From an uncultured Anaerotignum sp. (lineage in GTDB: Bacteria > Bacillota > Clostridia > Lachnospirales > Anaerotignaceae), in contig CAJTQX010000016.1 of the NCBI GenBank assembly GCA_910578425.1, positions 1 through 54,790 of the forward strand: a stretch of 54,790 bases of DNA. The letters are read 5' to 3'. The position numbers and the translations under genes are program-made. Shown here piece after piece: positions 7,119 to 14,766 of the stretch; positions within the stretch are counted from its first letter, which is position 1; every line of letters starts with the position of its first letter. The notes beneath the pieces were generated by a model that was given only the letters and a program-made list of their open reading frames with translations, made no database searches and was not told where the DNA came from.

Positions 7119-8318
7119 TTAAACTTTTTTCCATTTCAGGCTGACAAGGTCATGTTCCCGTATGGTGCGGACAAGCCGCTGCGGAAAATCCTCCGCCAGA
7201 ATATCCCGCGCGTCCAGCATTTCCAACCCCAGTTCCTTGGCGCGGCTGAATGTGCCGGTGCCTTCCTTTTTCTCCCTGCCGAACGCCACGATGACGCCCT
7301 TGGAGAACCAGCCGCCGAGCCTTTTTTTGGCAATCAGCAGTTCGTTCAGCGCGGCGGTATCCGCGTCCCGCAGCTTGCAGGAAATGAAAACGGGCAGGGA
7401 ATGGTCCATCAGAATCACGTCGATTTCGTTCCCCGCGATGGTCATGCCGTCGTAAGCGTTCCAGTCTATCATGGTACCCAGCTTCACATCGTCAAACATG
7501 CCTGTGGACGCTGCCGCTATGTATACATATAATTCCAGCCATACGCCGTAGCTGATGCAGTAATGCCTGTCCTCCAGCGTGCAGAAGGAAAATTTCACCC
7601 AGTTATCATCCATAACAAGGTTTTTGAGGAAGCCCAGCCGTTGGAATTCCTTCAAAATTTCGCGGTCGGCAGAAACAGGCTTGCCGTTTTTCATATGGAT
7701 ATTTCTGCGGCTTTCCATGTAAAGCTCATGCGGCAGATGGCGTGATGCGACAGTCTGCAAAAAGCTGCAAGTGGATTTCCACTGCGGCAGATGGCGGAAC
7801 AGATAGCGCGCCATTTCCATGATTGACTGAAACCGTTCCTTCTGCGGCGGATGGTGGGATTCCCCAACGAAGCGTGCGCCCTTTGCATCCAGAAAGTCCT
7901 CAAGGGAGAGCGTTACAGTCTGCGCGACGATGTCGTCCGTTTCCACGTCCGTGATGCAGCCGTGGAGCAGGTCGGTATGCAGCATTCGGATTCCCGTTTC
8001 ACGTCCCGCTTTGTAACCGCCAACGGTCATCAGCTCGCTCCCGCCGGTCAGCTCCAGCGCGCAGTCTGCAGGGGCGTTTTCGGCAATCACGCGGAAAACG
8101 GCCTGACGTATTTTCGGCACAGAAAGGATATCCACCGGCACAGCTTCCAGCCGTATATCGGGCATATGCCGCCTGAAACAGGCTTCCAGACTGCGGAATG
8201 CCGTACCGTCCCGCAGACCGTTATCGTAGAGGTAAACAACCTTTTCGGGACGCAGCGTCAGCGGCGCGACAATATTTTTCAGTACGTCCTTATCATAAAA
8301 CTCAATCAAAACCTTCAT
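7119..8318 (-). CDS. CARF-domain endonuclease of the Card1/Can2 (DUF1887) type
   Basis: A 399-residue two-domain protein. The N-terminal part (residues about 1-130) has the DUF1887 CARF pattern: LTLRPEKVVYLYD, then ALELTGGSELMTV around residues 88-99, equivalent to the ligand-binding loop that senses cyclic oligoadenylates. A helical linker follows. The C-terminal PD-(D/E)xK nuclease has GNEIDVI (D300) and PVFISCK (K315), then KKRLGGWFSKGVIV. In well-studied Card1 the second motif is E-x-K; here the aligned residue appears to be Ser313. No CRISPR array or cas gene occurs in the window. Start set at ATG 8318, preceded by GGAAGGGGG. Probably cotranscribed with gerW and TetR. Confidence 0.8.
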   Translation of the reverse strand: MKVLIEFYDKDVLKNIVAPLTLRPEKVVYLYDNGLRDGTAFRSLEACFRRHMPDIRLEAVPVDILSVPKIRQAVFRVIAENAPADCALELTGGSELMTVGGYKAGRETGIRMLHTDLLHGCITDVETDDIVAQTVTLSLEDFLDAKGARFVGESHHPPQKERFQSIMEMARYLFRHLPQWKSTCSFLQTVASRHLPHELYMESRRNIHMKNGKPVSADREILKEFQRLGFLKNLVMDDNWVKFSFCTLEDRHYCISYGVWLELYVYIAAASTGMFDDVKLGTMIDWNAYDGMTIAGNEIDVILMDHSLPVFISCKLRDADTAALNELLIAKKRLGGWFSKGVIVAFGREKKEGTGTFSRAKELGLEMLDARDILAEDFPQRLVRTIREHDLVSLKWKKV

Positions 8319-8363
8319 GGACGTTCCCCCTTCCGGCACATTCCCACAGGCGTTCTTTCCTCA

Positions 8364-8771
8364 TCATTCTTCAATGATGGTTTCTTCCTCAAATTTTACG
8401 GATTCTTTCGGTTCTGCGGAGGAATCCTTTTTTGCGCGCCCGCCAAAAACCGCGCCGAAGTTCAGTTTATTCACAACGCCGGGAGCCATATCAATCAGCC
8501 GGCTCACAGCATCCTGGTTTTTCACGTTTATCATATGCACGTTGTCCCCCTGTATCACGAGGACGGCGGAAGGCGTGATTTTCGCGCCCATACCGCCTGC
8601 GGCATTGACGTTTTCCTTCGCGCCGGCACCTACGCCGACGGCAACCTCAATCAGCGGCAGCAGCGTCAGACCATCCAGCTCGATGGCTTCGCCAACAACG
8701 GTTTTGGTCGAAACCAGATCCTCCACCTTATGAAACAGCACATCAACGGATTCATTAAAATCTTTTCCCAT
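8364..8771 (-). CDS. gerW: GerW family sporulation protein (YtfJ)
   Basis: A 135-residue soluble protein of the GerW/YtfJ family (PF09579), in Bacillus subtilis a forespore-expressed protein needed for normal L-alanine germination. The family core is visible: VGEAIELDGLTLLPLIEVAVGVGAG, followed by a Gly-rich stretch GGMGAKITPSAVLVI and VHMINVKNQDAVSRLI. Start at ATG 8771 after GGTGGAGAA; a longer in-frame reading runs into a hairpin repeat and was not used. The upstream gene is a DUF2953 protein, the same ytfI-ytfJ order as in Bacillus, supporting a spore-former. Confidence 0.92.
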   Translation of the reverse strand: MGKDFNESVDVLFHKVEDLVSTKTVVGEAIELDGLTLLPLIEVAVGVGAGAKENVNAAGGMGAKITPSAVLVIQGDNVHMINVKNQDAVSRLIDMAPGVVNKLNFGAVFGGRAKKDSSAEPKESVKFEEETIIEE

Positions 8772-8807
8772 TTCTCCACCAAACCTTTCTTTGATATGTA
8801 AGACCCT

Positions 8808-8860
8808 CGGGACGCTGGTCCGCGCCCCCAATCCCCTGCAAGGGGCGGAACAGCGTCCCG
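8808..8860. repeat. Long stem-loop between DUF2953 and gerW genes
   Basis: A perfect 10-bp outer stem (CGGGACGCTG / CAGCGTCCCG) encloses a second GC-rich stem (TCCGCGCCCC / GGGGCGGA). It resembles the first part of the family E repeats. No T run follows, so it may stabilise or process the operon mRNA rather than terminate it. Confidence 0.65.
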
Positions 8861-8874
8861 CAGTTTTCCGGCCT

Positions 8875-9843
8875 TTACTTCCTTGCCTTCCAAAGCCTCC
8901 AAAGCGCGCGCCGTACAGGTCTTGTCAACAGGAATGCCAGCACCGCCCAAAGCAGATATGCCAGTACAATGCGCCCTTTGATACGGATTTCCACATCTTC
9001 TGCCGCGGCTTTGGAAAAATCACCTTTTATCTGAATGTCATTGCCAAAACGCGCAGTCAGTATTCCGGCCGCCGCCAGCAGGTATCCCGTTGTTGTCGGA
9101 TCACCTGTGCCAAACGTCCCTTTTATGAACAGATTCCCCGGCAGCACGCCTTTCAGCAGTCGTTTCAGCAGTTTTCCCAGCGCGGAGAAAATTCCCTTTT
9201 TATCTTCTATATGGATGATTTCCGAAACGATGGGCGGAATCCCCTTCTTTGTCTTTTCTCCGGATTCCTCTCCTGTAAAAAAGGCGTCGTCCTCCTCGGG
9301 AAATTCTATCTCAGGCAGAGGCGGTTCGGGTTCCGCAATTTCCTCCAGCCTTACGCGCCGCACTGTTTTTGCCTGCCGCCGTTCCATGCCCTGCGTGGTT
9401 GGCGGCTCAGGCTTTGGCGCGCTTTGCAGCTCTGGTTTGCTTTCCGGCGCGGCTTTCTCCCTTGCGCCAATAAGCGATGCGCCGGAGGGCTGCGTGTCAA
9501 TTGGCAGCGTATTGGCGGAAGCGGTTTCCTCTCGCACAGCTTTCTGCTTCCGCTTTTTCTTCTTTTTTTCCTTTGGCTCCCCGCCCAGAAGAGTGAGCCA
9601 AAGGACATTCAGCCGGATTTTCAATCCGTTGTCCGGGTCATAGCTGCCCTGGCAGCGGATTGCCCCCAGAAGCCATGACACACGAAACAAGCCGCCCGGC
9701 GCGTCCTTTTTTTCCCCTTCCACACGGTAATTGATTGGCGAAAACAACACCAGGAAAACGAGCAGAAGAAGCAAAAGCAGAACCGCCAGCAGCACAATGC
9801 CAATCCATTTGCATATCACAGCCAAAATCCCAAATTCATTCAT
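8875..9843 (-). CDS. DUF2953 domain-containing membrane protein (YtfI-like)
   Basis: A 322-residue protein with one strong N-terminal membrane helix (residues about 10-34, LLLLLLLVFLVL) and another near the C-terminus (about 295-312). Between them lies a conserved beta-rich segment (NYRVEGEKKDAPGGLFRV) and a long disordered, Lys/Pro/Glu-rich insert (about residues 90-200). The second half, with IKGTFGTGDPTTTGYLLA, is the DUF2953 signature. Its neighbour is gerW, as for ytfI-ytfJ of Bacillus, so a sporulation or germination membrane role is inferred. The insert is longer than usual. Confidence 0.82.
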   Translation of the reverse strand: MNEFGILAVICKWIGIVLLAVLLLLLLLVFLVLFSPINYRVEGEKKDAPGGLFRVSWLLGAIRCQGSYDPDNGLKIRLNVLWLTLLGGEPKEKKKKKRKQKAVREETASANTLPIDTQPSGASLIGAREKAAPESKPELQSAPKPEPPTTQGMERRQAKTVRRVRLEEIAEPEPPLPEIEFPEEDDAFFTGEESGEKTKKGIPPIVSEIIHIEDKKGIFSALGKLLKRLLKGVLPGNLFIKGTFGTGDPTTTGYLLAAAGILTARFGNDIQIKGDFSKAAAEDVEIRIKGRIVLAYLLWAVLAFLLTRPVRRALWRLWKARK

Positions 9844-9851
9844 ACCATTCC

Positions 9852-10529
9852 TCAGTTCACAAATCGCTTATGCAGGAGCCTTGCCGCAAGCCAGAGCAGG
9901 AATGCCGCCGCAAGGAATATTCCTGCGATTAAAAGAGCCGTATCCCTGAAAAAGCCTTCCGGCACAATGTTAATCAGCCTGTCTGTGGCAGGGTTCAGAA
10001 GCCAGTCGTTGTTGTCAAAAAGGAGCAGATGAAACCATGTGAAATATTTCGTGAAACTTGTTGTTGCCAGAGAGGCGATTGCAGCAATTGCTGTCAGAAA
10101 CAGCCCCACGCCCCATTGCAGTGTGCGCAGAAGTACGCCGCGCTGGCCGCGCCAGAGCAGGAACAGCCCTGCAAGGGCGGCTGTCCAAAGCCCCTGTGTG
10201 CGCAGACGCTCCGCTGCCAGAAACAGCTCTTTCACATCGTTCATATGCCGTTTTTCCTTTTCGTTGAAAAATTCCTGCATCCTGCCGTTGATAGATACCT
10301 GAATATTGAGGTCCTTCCGGTCGTCCCGCAGATAGTCCATCATTTCATCCGTTACATAAAGCAGGCTGTTCATTTCCATCGGCACATACCGCAGTACGTT
10401 ATATTTACGGTATTCCCTTTCAAAGTAACCATCGTTCCAGTACACTACGGCTTCCACCGCGGTGACCAGTATGGCGCACATCAGGCAGAATGCCGCCAGC
10501 AGCCCTATGGCATGGTAAATCAGTTTCAT
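9852..10529 (-). CDS. TIGR01906/DUF1461 family integral membrane protein
   Basis: A 225-residue membrane protein with about four helices. A conserved extracellular segment after the first helix contains NDGYFEREYRKYNV and EKEKRHMNDVKELF, and the region before the last helix has FHLLLFDNNDWLLNPATDRLI; both match the Lactobacillus/Clostridia TIGR01906 family (DUF1461). Function unknown. The gene is nine bases upstream of the DUF2953 gene and reads into it. Confidence 0.85.
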   Translation of the reverse strand: MKLIYHAIGLLAAFCLMCAILVTAVEAVVYWNDGYFEREYRKYNVLRYVPMEMNSLLYVTDEMMDYLRDDRKDLNIQVSINGRMQEFFNEKEKRHMNDVKELFLAAERLRTQGLWTAALAGLFLLWRGQRGVLLRTLQWGVGLFLTAIAAIASLATTSFTKYFTWFHLLLFDNNDWLLNPATDRLINIVPEGFFRDTALLIAGIFLAAAFLLWLAARLLHKRFVN

Positions 10530-10560
10530 TGCATCCTCCGTATTTTCCCACCTGGGGAGA

Positions 10561-10863
10561 TTACAAAATCAACTGGCTGGGGTCGCCCGCGTTGCGTCCG
10601 CTCGCGGCAGCCTCCTTTGCCATAAAAAGCAGCATATCCACAGCACCGGCGCGCCCCATTGCAATGCCGGCGATTACGCCCTGCCGCCCTTTGTAGCGCG
10701 GCGTGAAAAGTTCTCTGGAGGAAAGAATTTCCAGACGGTTCCTGTCTGCGAAATATACGATGCAGTACAGCCGCAGAACGGGAATGTCCCGGCGCAGGCT
10801 GTAAATTACGGTTTCCAAATTCGTTACATTATCCGCTACAAACAGGTTGTCAATCAGTTCCAT
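10561..10863 (-). CDS. Hypothetical small protein, first gene of the gerW run
   Basis: A 100-residue soluble protein with no signal peptide or membrane span. It begins MELIDNLFVADNVTNLETVIYS and has an alternating hydrophobic middle (VLRLYCIVYF), then a Gly-rich segment GVIAGIAMGRAGAVDML. I do not recognise the family. It is collinear with the DUF1461 gene 31 bases away and is probably the first gene of this transcription unit. Moderately confident that it is real because of its position and lack of a competing frame. Confidence 0.65.
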   Translation of the reverse strand: MELIDNLFVADNVTNLETVIYSLRRDIPVLRLYCIVYFADRNRLEILSSRELFTPRYKGRQGVIAGIAMGRAGAVDMLLFMAKEAAASGRNAGDPSQLIL

Positions 10864-10900
10864 TGCCGTATCCCCTTTCTGTATAACCGATTCCTTTTAG

Positions 10901-10958
10901 CTTCGCCTGACAAGGCGGCATACGCTTTTTCAGCCGTATATGCCCTTTGTCAAGCGTA
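10901..10958. repeat. Palindromic element, family F, short copy
   Basis: CTTCGCCTGACAAGG at the left is inverted at the right as CTACGCTTGACAAAGG, enclosing TACGCTTTTTCAGCCGTA. The same ends and inner motifs bound the longer copy at 20137-20293. The rest of 10864-11142 is AT-rich with no gene. Confidence 0.6.
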
Positions 10959-11142
10959 GATATATCTAGGAAAAGTATACCACAAAAAAGCGGACGGGCA
11001 TACAAAAAAATCCTTCAATACAGAAAAAAGTGAATTTTGACGTATGAAATTTGTTTATGTAATTGTGAAATGGCGATTCCTGCCCCTCCTGCCGCACGAA
11101 TGTGCGGCAGAAAATGGGACGGGGAGCCCCGCGGCCATAGGA

Positions 11143-11270
11143 CGATTGCGATAAGAACATTTCTTTGCCTGAAACGCCTGCAAAAAGAAAATTTTTCAGA
11201 ACGATTCCAATATGGGCGGAAATTTTCTCGGGCAACGGCCGCCAGCGTCTGACTGAGTCAAGCCGCCTTT
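11143..11270 (-). repeat. Dispersed repeat, family D, copy 3
   Basis: On the minus strand reads AAAGGCGGCTTGACT, a gap, GTCAGACGCTGGCGGC, CCGAGAAAATTTC, a run of TTCTGAAAAATTTTC, then TTCTTATCGCAA, in the same order as copies at 6081-6322 and 42421-42581. It begins exactly at the stop codon of the upstream 56-residue gene. Confidence 0.65.
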
Positions 11271-11440
11271 TACGGCAAAGCCTTTTCCAGTTCAGAAATG
11301 TGCTCGTAAGGATATATTTTCAAAAGCTCCTTGTATTGCCGTACATCCAGCCCGGGTGTTTCGGTGTAAATCTTAATTTTTTCCTGTAAATCTGCCTGTG
11401 TAAAGCGCAGTTTCAGTTCCATAAATTTATCCTTTTCCAT
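11270..11440 (-). CDS. Small helical protein downstream of the TauE pair
   Basis: A 56-residue, charged, probably all-helical protein (MEKDKFMELKLRFTQADLQ...). The start ATG at 11440 has AAAAAAGGAGAGG upstream and lies 14 bases inside the end of the preceding TauE half-gene, so translation is probably coupled. No family recognised; the YTETPGLDVRQYKELLKIYP middle suggests a compact helical domain. The stop TAA forms the junction with a family D repeat. Confidence 0.6.
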   Translation of the reverse strand: MEKDKFMELKLRFTQADLQEKIKIYTETPGLDVRQYKELLKIYPYEHISELEKALP

Positions 11441-11810
11441 GCGTACCCTCTCCTTTTTTCTTCTTGAAAATTTCACTCAGCCCCATCAGCAGCAGAAATC
11501 CGCCGAATATCTTCCGCAGCAGATCGGCTTGCAGCGAAACCGCCAGAAACGCGCCTGCCGCCGCGCCTGCAAGCCCCAAAACCGCCAGCGGCTTTGCTGT
11601 TTTCCATGATATATTGCCCGCTTTCTGATGCGCGAGCAGCGCAGTGACGGCTGTCGGGATAAAATAAATCAGGTTCACACCCTGCGCCTGATGCTGGTTG
11701 ATGTCCGTCAGAAACAGCAGGGCAGGTATGAGTATTGTCCCGCCGCCGATTCCCATGCCGCTGATAATGCCGGAGAAAAAGCCCACTGCCAGAACGCCCG
11801 CCCACATCAT
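11427..11810 (-). CDS. TauE/SafE (TSUP) family transporter, C-terminal-type half
   Basis: A 127-residue membrane protein with about four helices, half the size of a usual TSUP transporter (about 250 residues), which exports or imports sulfonates, sulfite or related anions. It begins MMWAGVLAVGFFSGIISGMGIGGGTILIPALL, the canonical TSUP half-repeat with the GxGGGxxxxP motif. Its start overlaps the stop of the upstream half-gene by four bases (ATGA). The two products presumably associate to form a full transporter. Substrate cannot be read from the sequence. Confidence 0.85.
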   Translation of the reverse strand: MMWAGVLAVGFFSGIISGMGIGGGTILIPALLFLTDINQHQAQGVNLIYFIPTAVTALLAHQKAGNISWKTAKPLAVLGLAGAAAGAFLAVSLQADLLRKIFGGFLLLMGLSEIFKKKKGEGTHGKG

Positions 11811-12175
11811 AGCATCATCCTCACAGCGGCCGCCAGCATGAACGCGCCAAAAATGCGGTGCAGCCACAGCCCGCTGACTTTTGCCAGAAGTTTCGCGCCC
11901 ACAAGCCCGCCTGCAAGCCCGCCGGCAGACGCCCAGAGTGCAAGCTGCCATACCGCGCTGACGTCCGTTTTCCAGAGGTAAATGATAAGCGAGAGCACGG
12001 ACAGCGGCAGGATAACGGCAATCGCCGTTGCATGCGCTTTATGTTCTTCCACATTCAGAAAGCGTTCCATCGCCGGAACAACGATTGTGCCGCCTCCGCT
12101 GCCAAACAGTCCGTTTGCAAAGCCCGTCACAATGCCGATCAGCGTTTTTTTCCATTTTTCAGACAATTCCTCCAC
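11807..12175 (-). CDS. TauE/SafE (TSUP) family transporter, N-terminal-type half
   Basis: A 122-residue membrane protein carrying the other TSUP half-repeat: GIVTGFANGLFGSGGGTIVVPAM at residues about 14-36, then three more helices. It has a clean start and stop and continues without frame break into the second half-gene through a four-base ATGA overlap, so this is a genuine two-gene arrangement rather than a recent frameshift: both starts and C-termini look natural. Probably the first gene of a three-gene operon. Confidence 0.85.
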   Translation of the reverse strand: MEELSEKWKKTLIGIVTGFANGLFGSGGGTIVVPAMERFLNVEEHKAHATAIAVILPLSVLSLIIYLWKTDVSAVWQLALWASAGGLAGGLVGAKLLAKVSGLWLHRIFGAFMLAAAVRMML

Positions 12176-12295
12176 CGCCTTTCGCGGTTAGTATGCGGGA
12201 GGCAGGCGGTTTTTATGCAAAAAGGCGCAGTCCGGAAATGCCGGAATACGCCTTTTCGCTGGAAATGCTGTCCCTGCCGCCGCGGGCCGGAGCTT

Positions 12296-12649
12296 TTAAT
12301 CAAGGACAGTCGCTGTGCTGCCTCCTGTTGTGCCGGGCAGGCTGCCCAGGCCATAGGTGTCGTTCATTGTGCCGCTGAACCCATTGCTGACATTGCCTGT
12401 GCCATTGATGGTACCGTCATTCATGCGTCTGCCGCTGTTGATGCCGTAACCGTCCCAATAGGCTGTGCCGCCGCCTGCATAAGTCCCCGCGCCGTAAACG
12501 CCGCTGCCATAAACACTGTCATTATACCAATCTGCCGCGCCGCCGAGGTTGTTGCTCGTCTTTCCGCAGCCTCCGAATAATACCGCTGCGACTGCCGCCG
12601 CCGCAAAAAGCCCTGCCTTTGGCATATGTCTGAATCCAAACTTCTGCAT
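12296..12649 (-). CDS. Gly/Asn/Tyr-rich lipoprotein
   Basis: A 117-residue exported protein. A basic start (MQKFGFRHMPKAG) and hydrophobic stretch AAAAVAAVLFGGC place the lipobox Cys at residue 28, indicating a diacylglyceryl-anchored lipoprotein. The mature part is low complexity, Gly, Asn, Thr, Ser and Tyr (for example YGSGVYGAGTYAGGG), with no recognisable domain. Start at 12649 is set by AAAAAGGAGG eight bases upstream. It stands alone with its own promoter region upstream. Function unknown. Confidence 0.7.
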   Translation of the reverse strand: MQKFGFRHMPKAGLFAAAAVAAVLFGGCGKTSNNLGGAADWYNDSVYGSGVYGAGTYAGGGTAYWDGYGINSGRRMNDGTINGTGNVSNGFSGTMNDTYGLGSLPGTTGGSTATVLD

Positions 12650-12879
12650 TTGCTTTTCCTCCTTTTTCCGAGCGGACAGACCAAAGCTGTCCGTTGGTGC
12701 AAATTTGTTTTGCAGGATTATTGTCTGCTTTCTGTACGAAAAAAAACGTATCATTCGTTGGGATTCGGCGCAAATTTTGGCAGTTATGCGGATAGCCGTG
12801 GCGTGGAAAACTTGTTACAATAATACTTAAAGTCAAAAATGATATGTGTTTCAGCTTTGAAAACGAAAAATTTTTCCCC

Positions 12880-12965
12880 TGCGCAAAATGCAGTTTTGCG
12901 GAAAACGGGTCAAAGGGCGCGGCAGCTTCGCTTTGCGCCGACCGAAGCAGAGCGGAGAAGAGTCC
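12880..12965. repeat. Dispersed structured repeat, family G
   Basis: Contains the hairpin CGCAAAATGCAGTTTTGCG and the block GCGCCGACCGAAGCAGAGCGGAGAAG... that recurs near 21098-21130 and 38551-38590. The 12650-13002 gap otherwise shows no gene. Confidence 0.55.
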
Positions 12966-13002
12966 CATGATTTTGAATTTTTTGACACCTGAGAAGGAGT
13001 GA

Positions 13003-14658
13003 ATGGAAATGTTTTCAGAAAGAAAAAGCGGCGTGCTTCTGCACCCGACCTCCCTGCCTTCGCCCTATGGCGTGGGCGATCTTGGCGCGGCGGCCTGTGA
13101 TTTTATCGACCGTATTGCCTCTGCGGGCCAGAGCCTCTGGCAGGTTCTCCCGCTATGTCCGGCGGATTACAGCGGCTCTCCCTACCAGAGCTGTTCTGCG
13201 TTTGCGGGGTATCCTCTGCTCATCAGCCCTGAACTGCTTGCGGAAAATGGTCTTCTGACCGAAGCTGATTTGTCCGCTGCTGTCCGGCCGCCCTGTGCAA
13301 GGGTGGATTATTCTCTGGCCGCGGCGGCAAAGCTTCCCCTGCTGGATAAGGCGTTTCAGGCGTTCCGCGCACAGGGCGCGCCTGCGGATTTTGCCGCGTT
13401 CCGGAAGGAAAACGCGTTCTGGCTGGAGGATTACGCCCTGTTTATGGCCCTCAAGACGCATTTTCGAGAGGAACGCCAAAACGAAACCGGCGAAGGCTTC
13501 GCCGCGTTTGCCGCGGAATTTGAGGGTACGGAAATACCGGAGGAAACTCTGCGCGGCTATTACGAAAGCGCGTGCTGGAATTCCTTCCCACAGGCTCTGC
13601 GCAAGCGCAACGCGGGTTCTCTCAAAAAATGGCAGACGACACTTTCCGGTGCGATTGAAAAGGAAATCTTTTTGCAGTATGAATTTCAGAAGCAGTGGCG
13701 CGCGCTTAAGGCATACGCCAATGAAAGGCATATTTCCATCATCGGGGACGCACCGATATTTGTCGCGTTCGACAGCGCGGATGTTTGGGCGAACCAGAAC
13801 CTGTTCCAGCTTGACAGCAAGGGCTTCCCTGTTGCCGTTGCCGGCGTTCCGCCTGATTATTTCAGCGAAACGGGACAGCTTTGGGGGAATCCGCTTTATG
13901 ACTGGAAACAGCATGAGAAAACAGGCTTTGCCTGGTGGACGTCCCGTATACAGAAAAATCTGACGGATGTGGACATTCTGCGCATCGACCATTTCCGCGG
14001 CTTTGAAAGCTATTGGGCCGTACCCTTCGGGGCGGAGGACGCGCGCGGCGGCGAATGGGAAAAGGCTCCCGGCCTGAAATTTTTCCGGGCGTTGCAGAAA
14101 CAACTGGGCACGCTCCCGCTTATCGCTGAAGATTTGGGCTTTATTACGGAGGAGGTTCGGGCTCTGCGGGAGGCAGCTGGGTTCCCCGGCATGAGAATCC
14201 TTCAGTTCTCGTTTGGCTCTGACGCAAACAATCCATACCTGCCGCATTGCTATGACCGCAATACTGTCGTATATACCGGCACGCATGACAACGATACCAC
14301 ACTGGGCTGGTACGAAAGCGCGTCCGAACGGGAAAAGGACCATTTCCGCCGCTATATGAACGTCAGCGGGAAAGACGCGGCATGGGATATGATACGGCTG
14401 GCGTTTTCTTCTCCCGCGCAGTTTGCCGTTGTCCCTTTGCAGGATATTCTGGGGCTTGGTACGGAGCACCGCATGAATATCCCCGGCACAACAGGCGGCA
14501 ACTGGGGCTTTGCTTTCCGGTCTGAACAATGGACGGAGGGCTGCACAAACGGTCTGCTCTATCTGTCCCGTCTGTTTGGGCGCAATGGAGAACAGCTTGC
14601 CGCGCTGGACGCGCCGCCGGAGGAGGAGAAACAGCCCGAAAACCCAGAAAGCATGTGA
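13003..14658 (+). CDS. malQ: 4-alpha-glucanotransferase
   Basis: Transfers maltodextrin segments between glucans, a cytosolic GH77 enzyme of maltose and glycogen turnover. The 551-residue length is usual for the bacterial amylomaltase. Family signatures are LLHPTSLPSPYGVGDLG near the N-terminus, QVLPLCPADYSGSPYQSCSA, GDAPIFVAFDSADVWAN, the nucleophile region LRIDHFRGFESYW, the acid/base LIAEDLGFI, and YTGTHDNDTTLGW. The start at 13003 follows GAGAAGGAG. It stands alone; the downstream gene has its own promoter. Some tail residues (EEEKQPENPES) extend beyond the usual end. Confidence 0.96.
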   Translation: MEMFSERKSGVLLHPTSLPSPYGVGDLGAAACDFIDRIASAGQSLWQVLPLCPADYSGSPYQSCSAFAGYPLLISPELLAENGLLTEADLSAAVRPPCARVDYSLAAAAKLPLLDKAFQAFRAQGAPADFAAFRKENAFWLEDYALFMALKTHFREERQNETGEGFAAFAAEFEGTEIPEETLRGYYESACWNSFPQALRKRNAGSLKKWQTTLSGAIEKEIFLQYEFQKQWRALKAYANERHISIIGDAPIFVAFDSADVWANQNLFQLDSKGFPVAVAGVPPDYFSETGQLWGNPLYDWKQHEKTGFAWWTSRIQKNLTDVDILRIDHFRGFESYWAVPFGAEDARGGEWEKAPGLKFFRALQKQLGTLPLIAEDLGFITEEVRALREAAGFPGMRILQFSFGSDANNPYLPHCYDRNTVVYTGTHDNDTTLGWYESASEREKDHFRRYMNVSGKDAAWDMIRLAFSSPAQFAVVPLQDILGLGTEHRMNIPGTTGGNWGFAFRSEQWTEGCTNGLLYLSRLFGRNGEQLAALDAPPEEEKQPENPESM

Positions 14659-14680
14659 TATAAGCCGCTTTTGGGAATCA

Positions 14681-14736
14681 TTGTTAATAAACTGTAAGGA
14701 CATTGTAACACAACTGTAATATTCATAGTGTATACT
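14681..14736 (+). promoter_or_regulatory. Tandem WalR/PhoB-type box and -10 element
   Basis: Four TGTWA-type repeats start at 14681, 14692, 14703 and 14714, exactly 11 bases apart (TTGTTA, CTGTAA, TTGTAA, CTGTAA). The last pair fits the WalR consensus TGTWAH-N5-TGTWAH, and the spacing is also that of Pho boxes. Ten bases after the last 7-mer is TATACT (14731-14736), with no proper -35, as expected for an activator-dependent promoter of the OmpR/PhoB class. Confidence 0.7.
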
Positions 14737-14766
14737 ATCCGTAAGCTGTAAAAGGAGGTGGCAGAG

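Noticed and set aside
7119..8318. A type III CRISPR locus around the CARF nuclease
   Set aside because: Neighbouring genes on both sides are sporulation, membrane and TetR genes; no cas gene or array is present in the window.
10966..11235. 89-residue minus-strand frame
   Set aside because: Overlaps a family D repeat and has no ribosome site.
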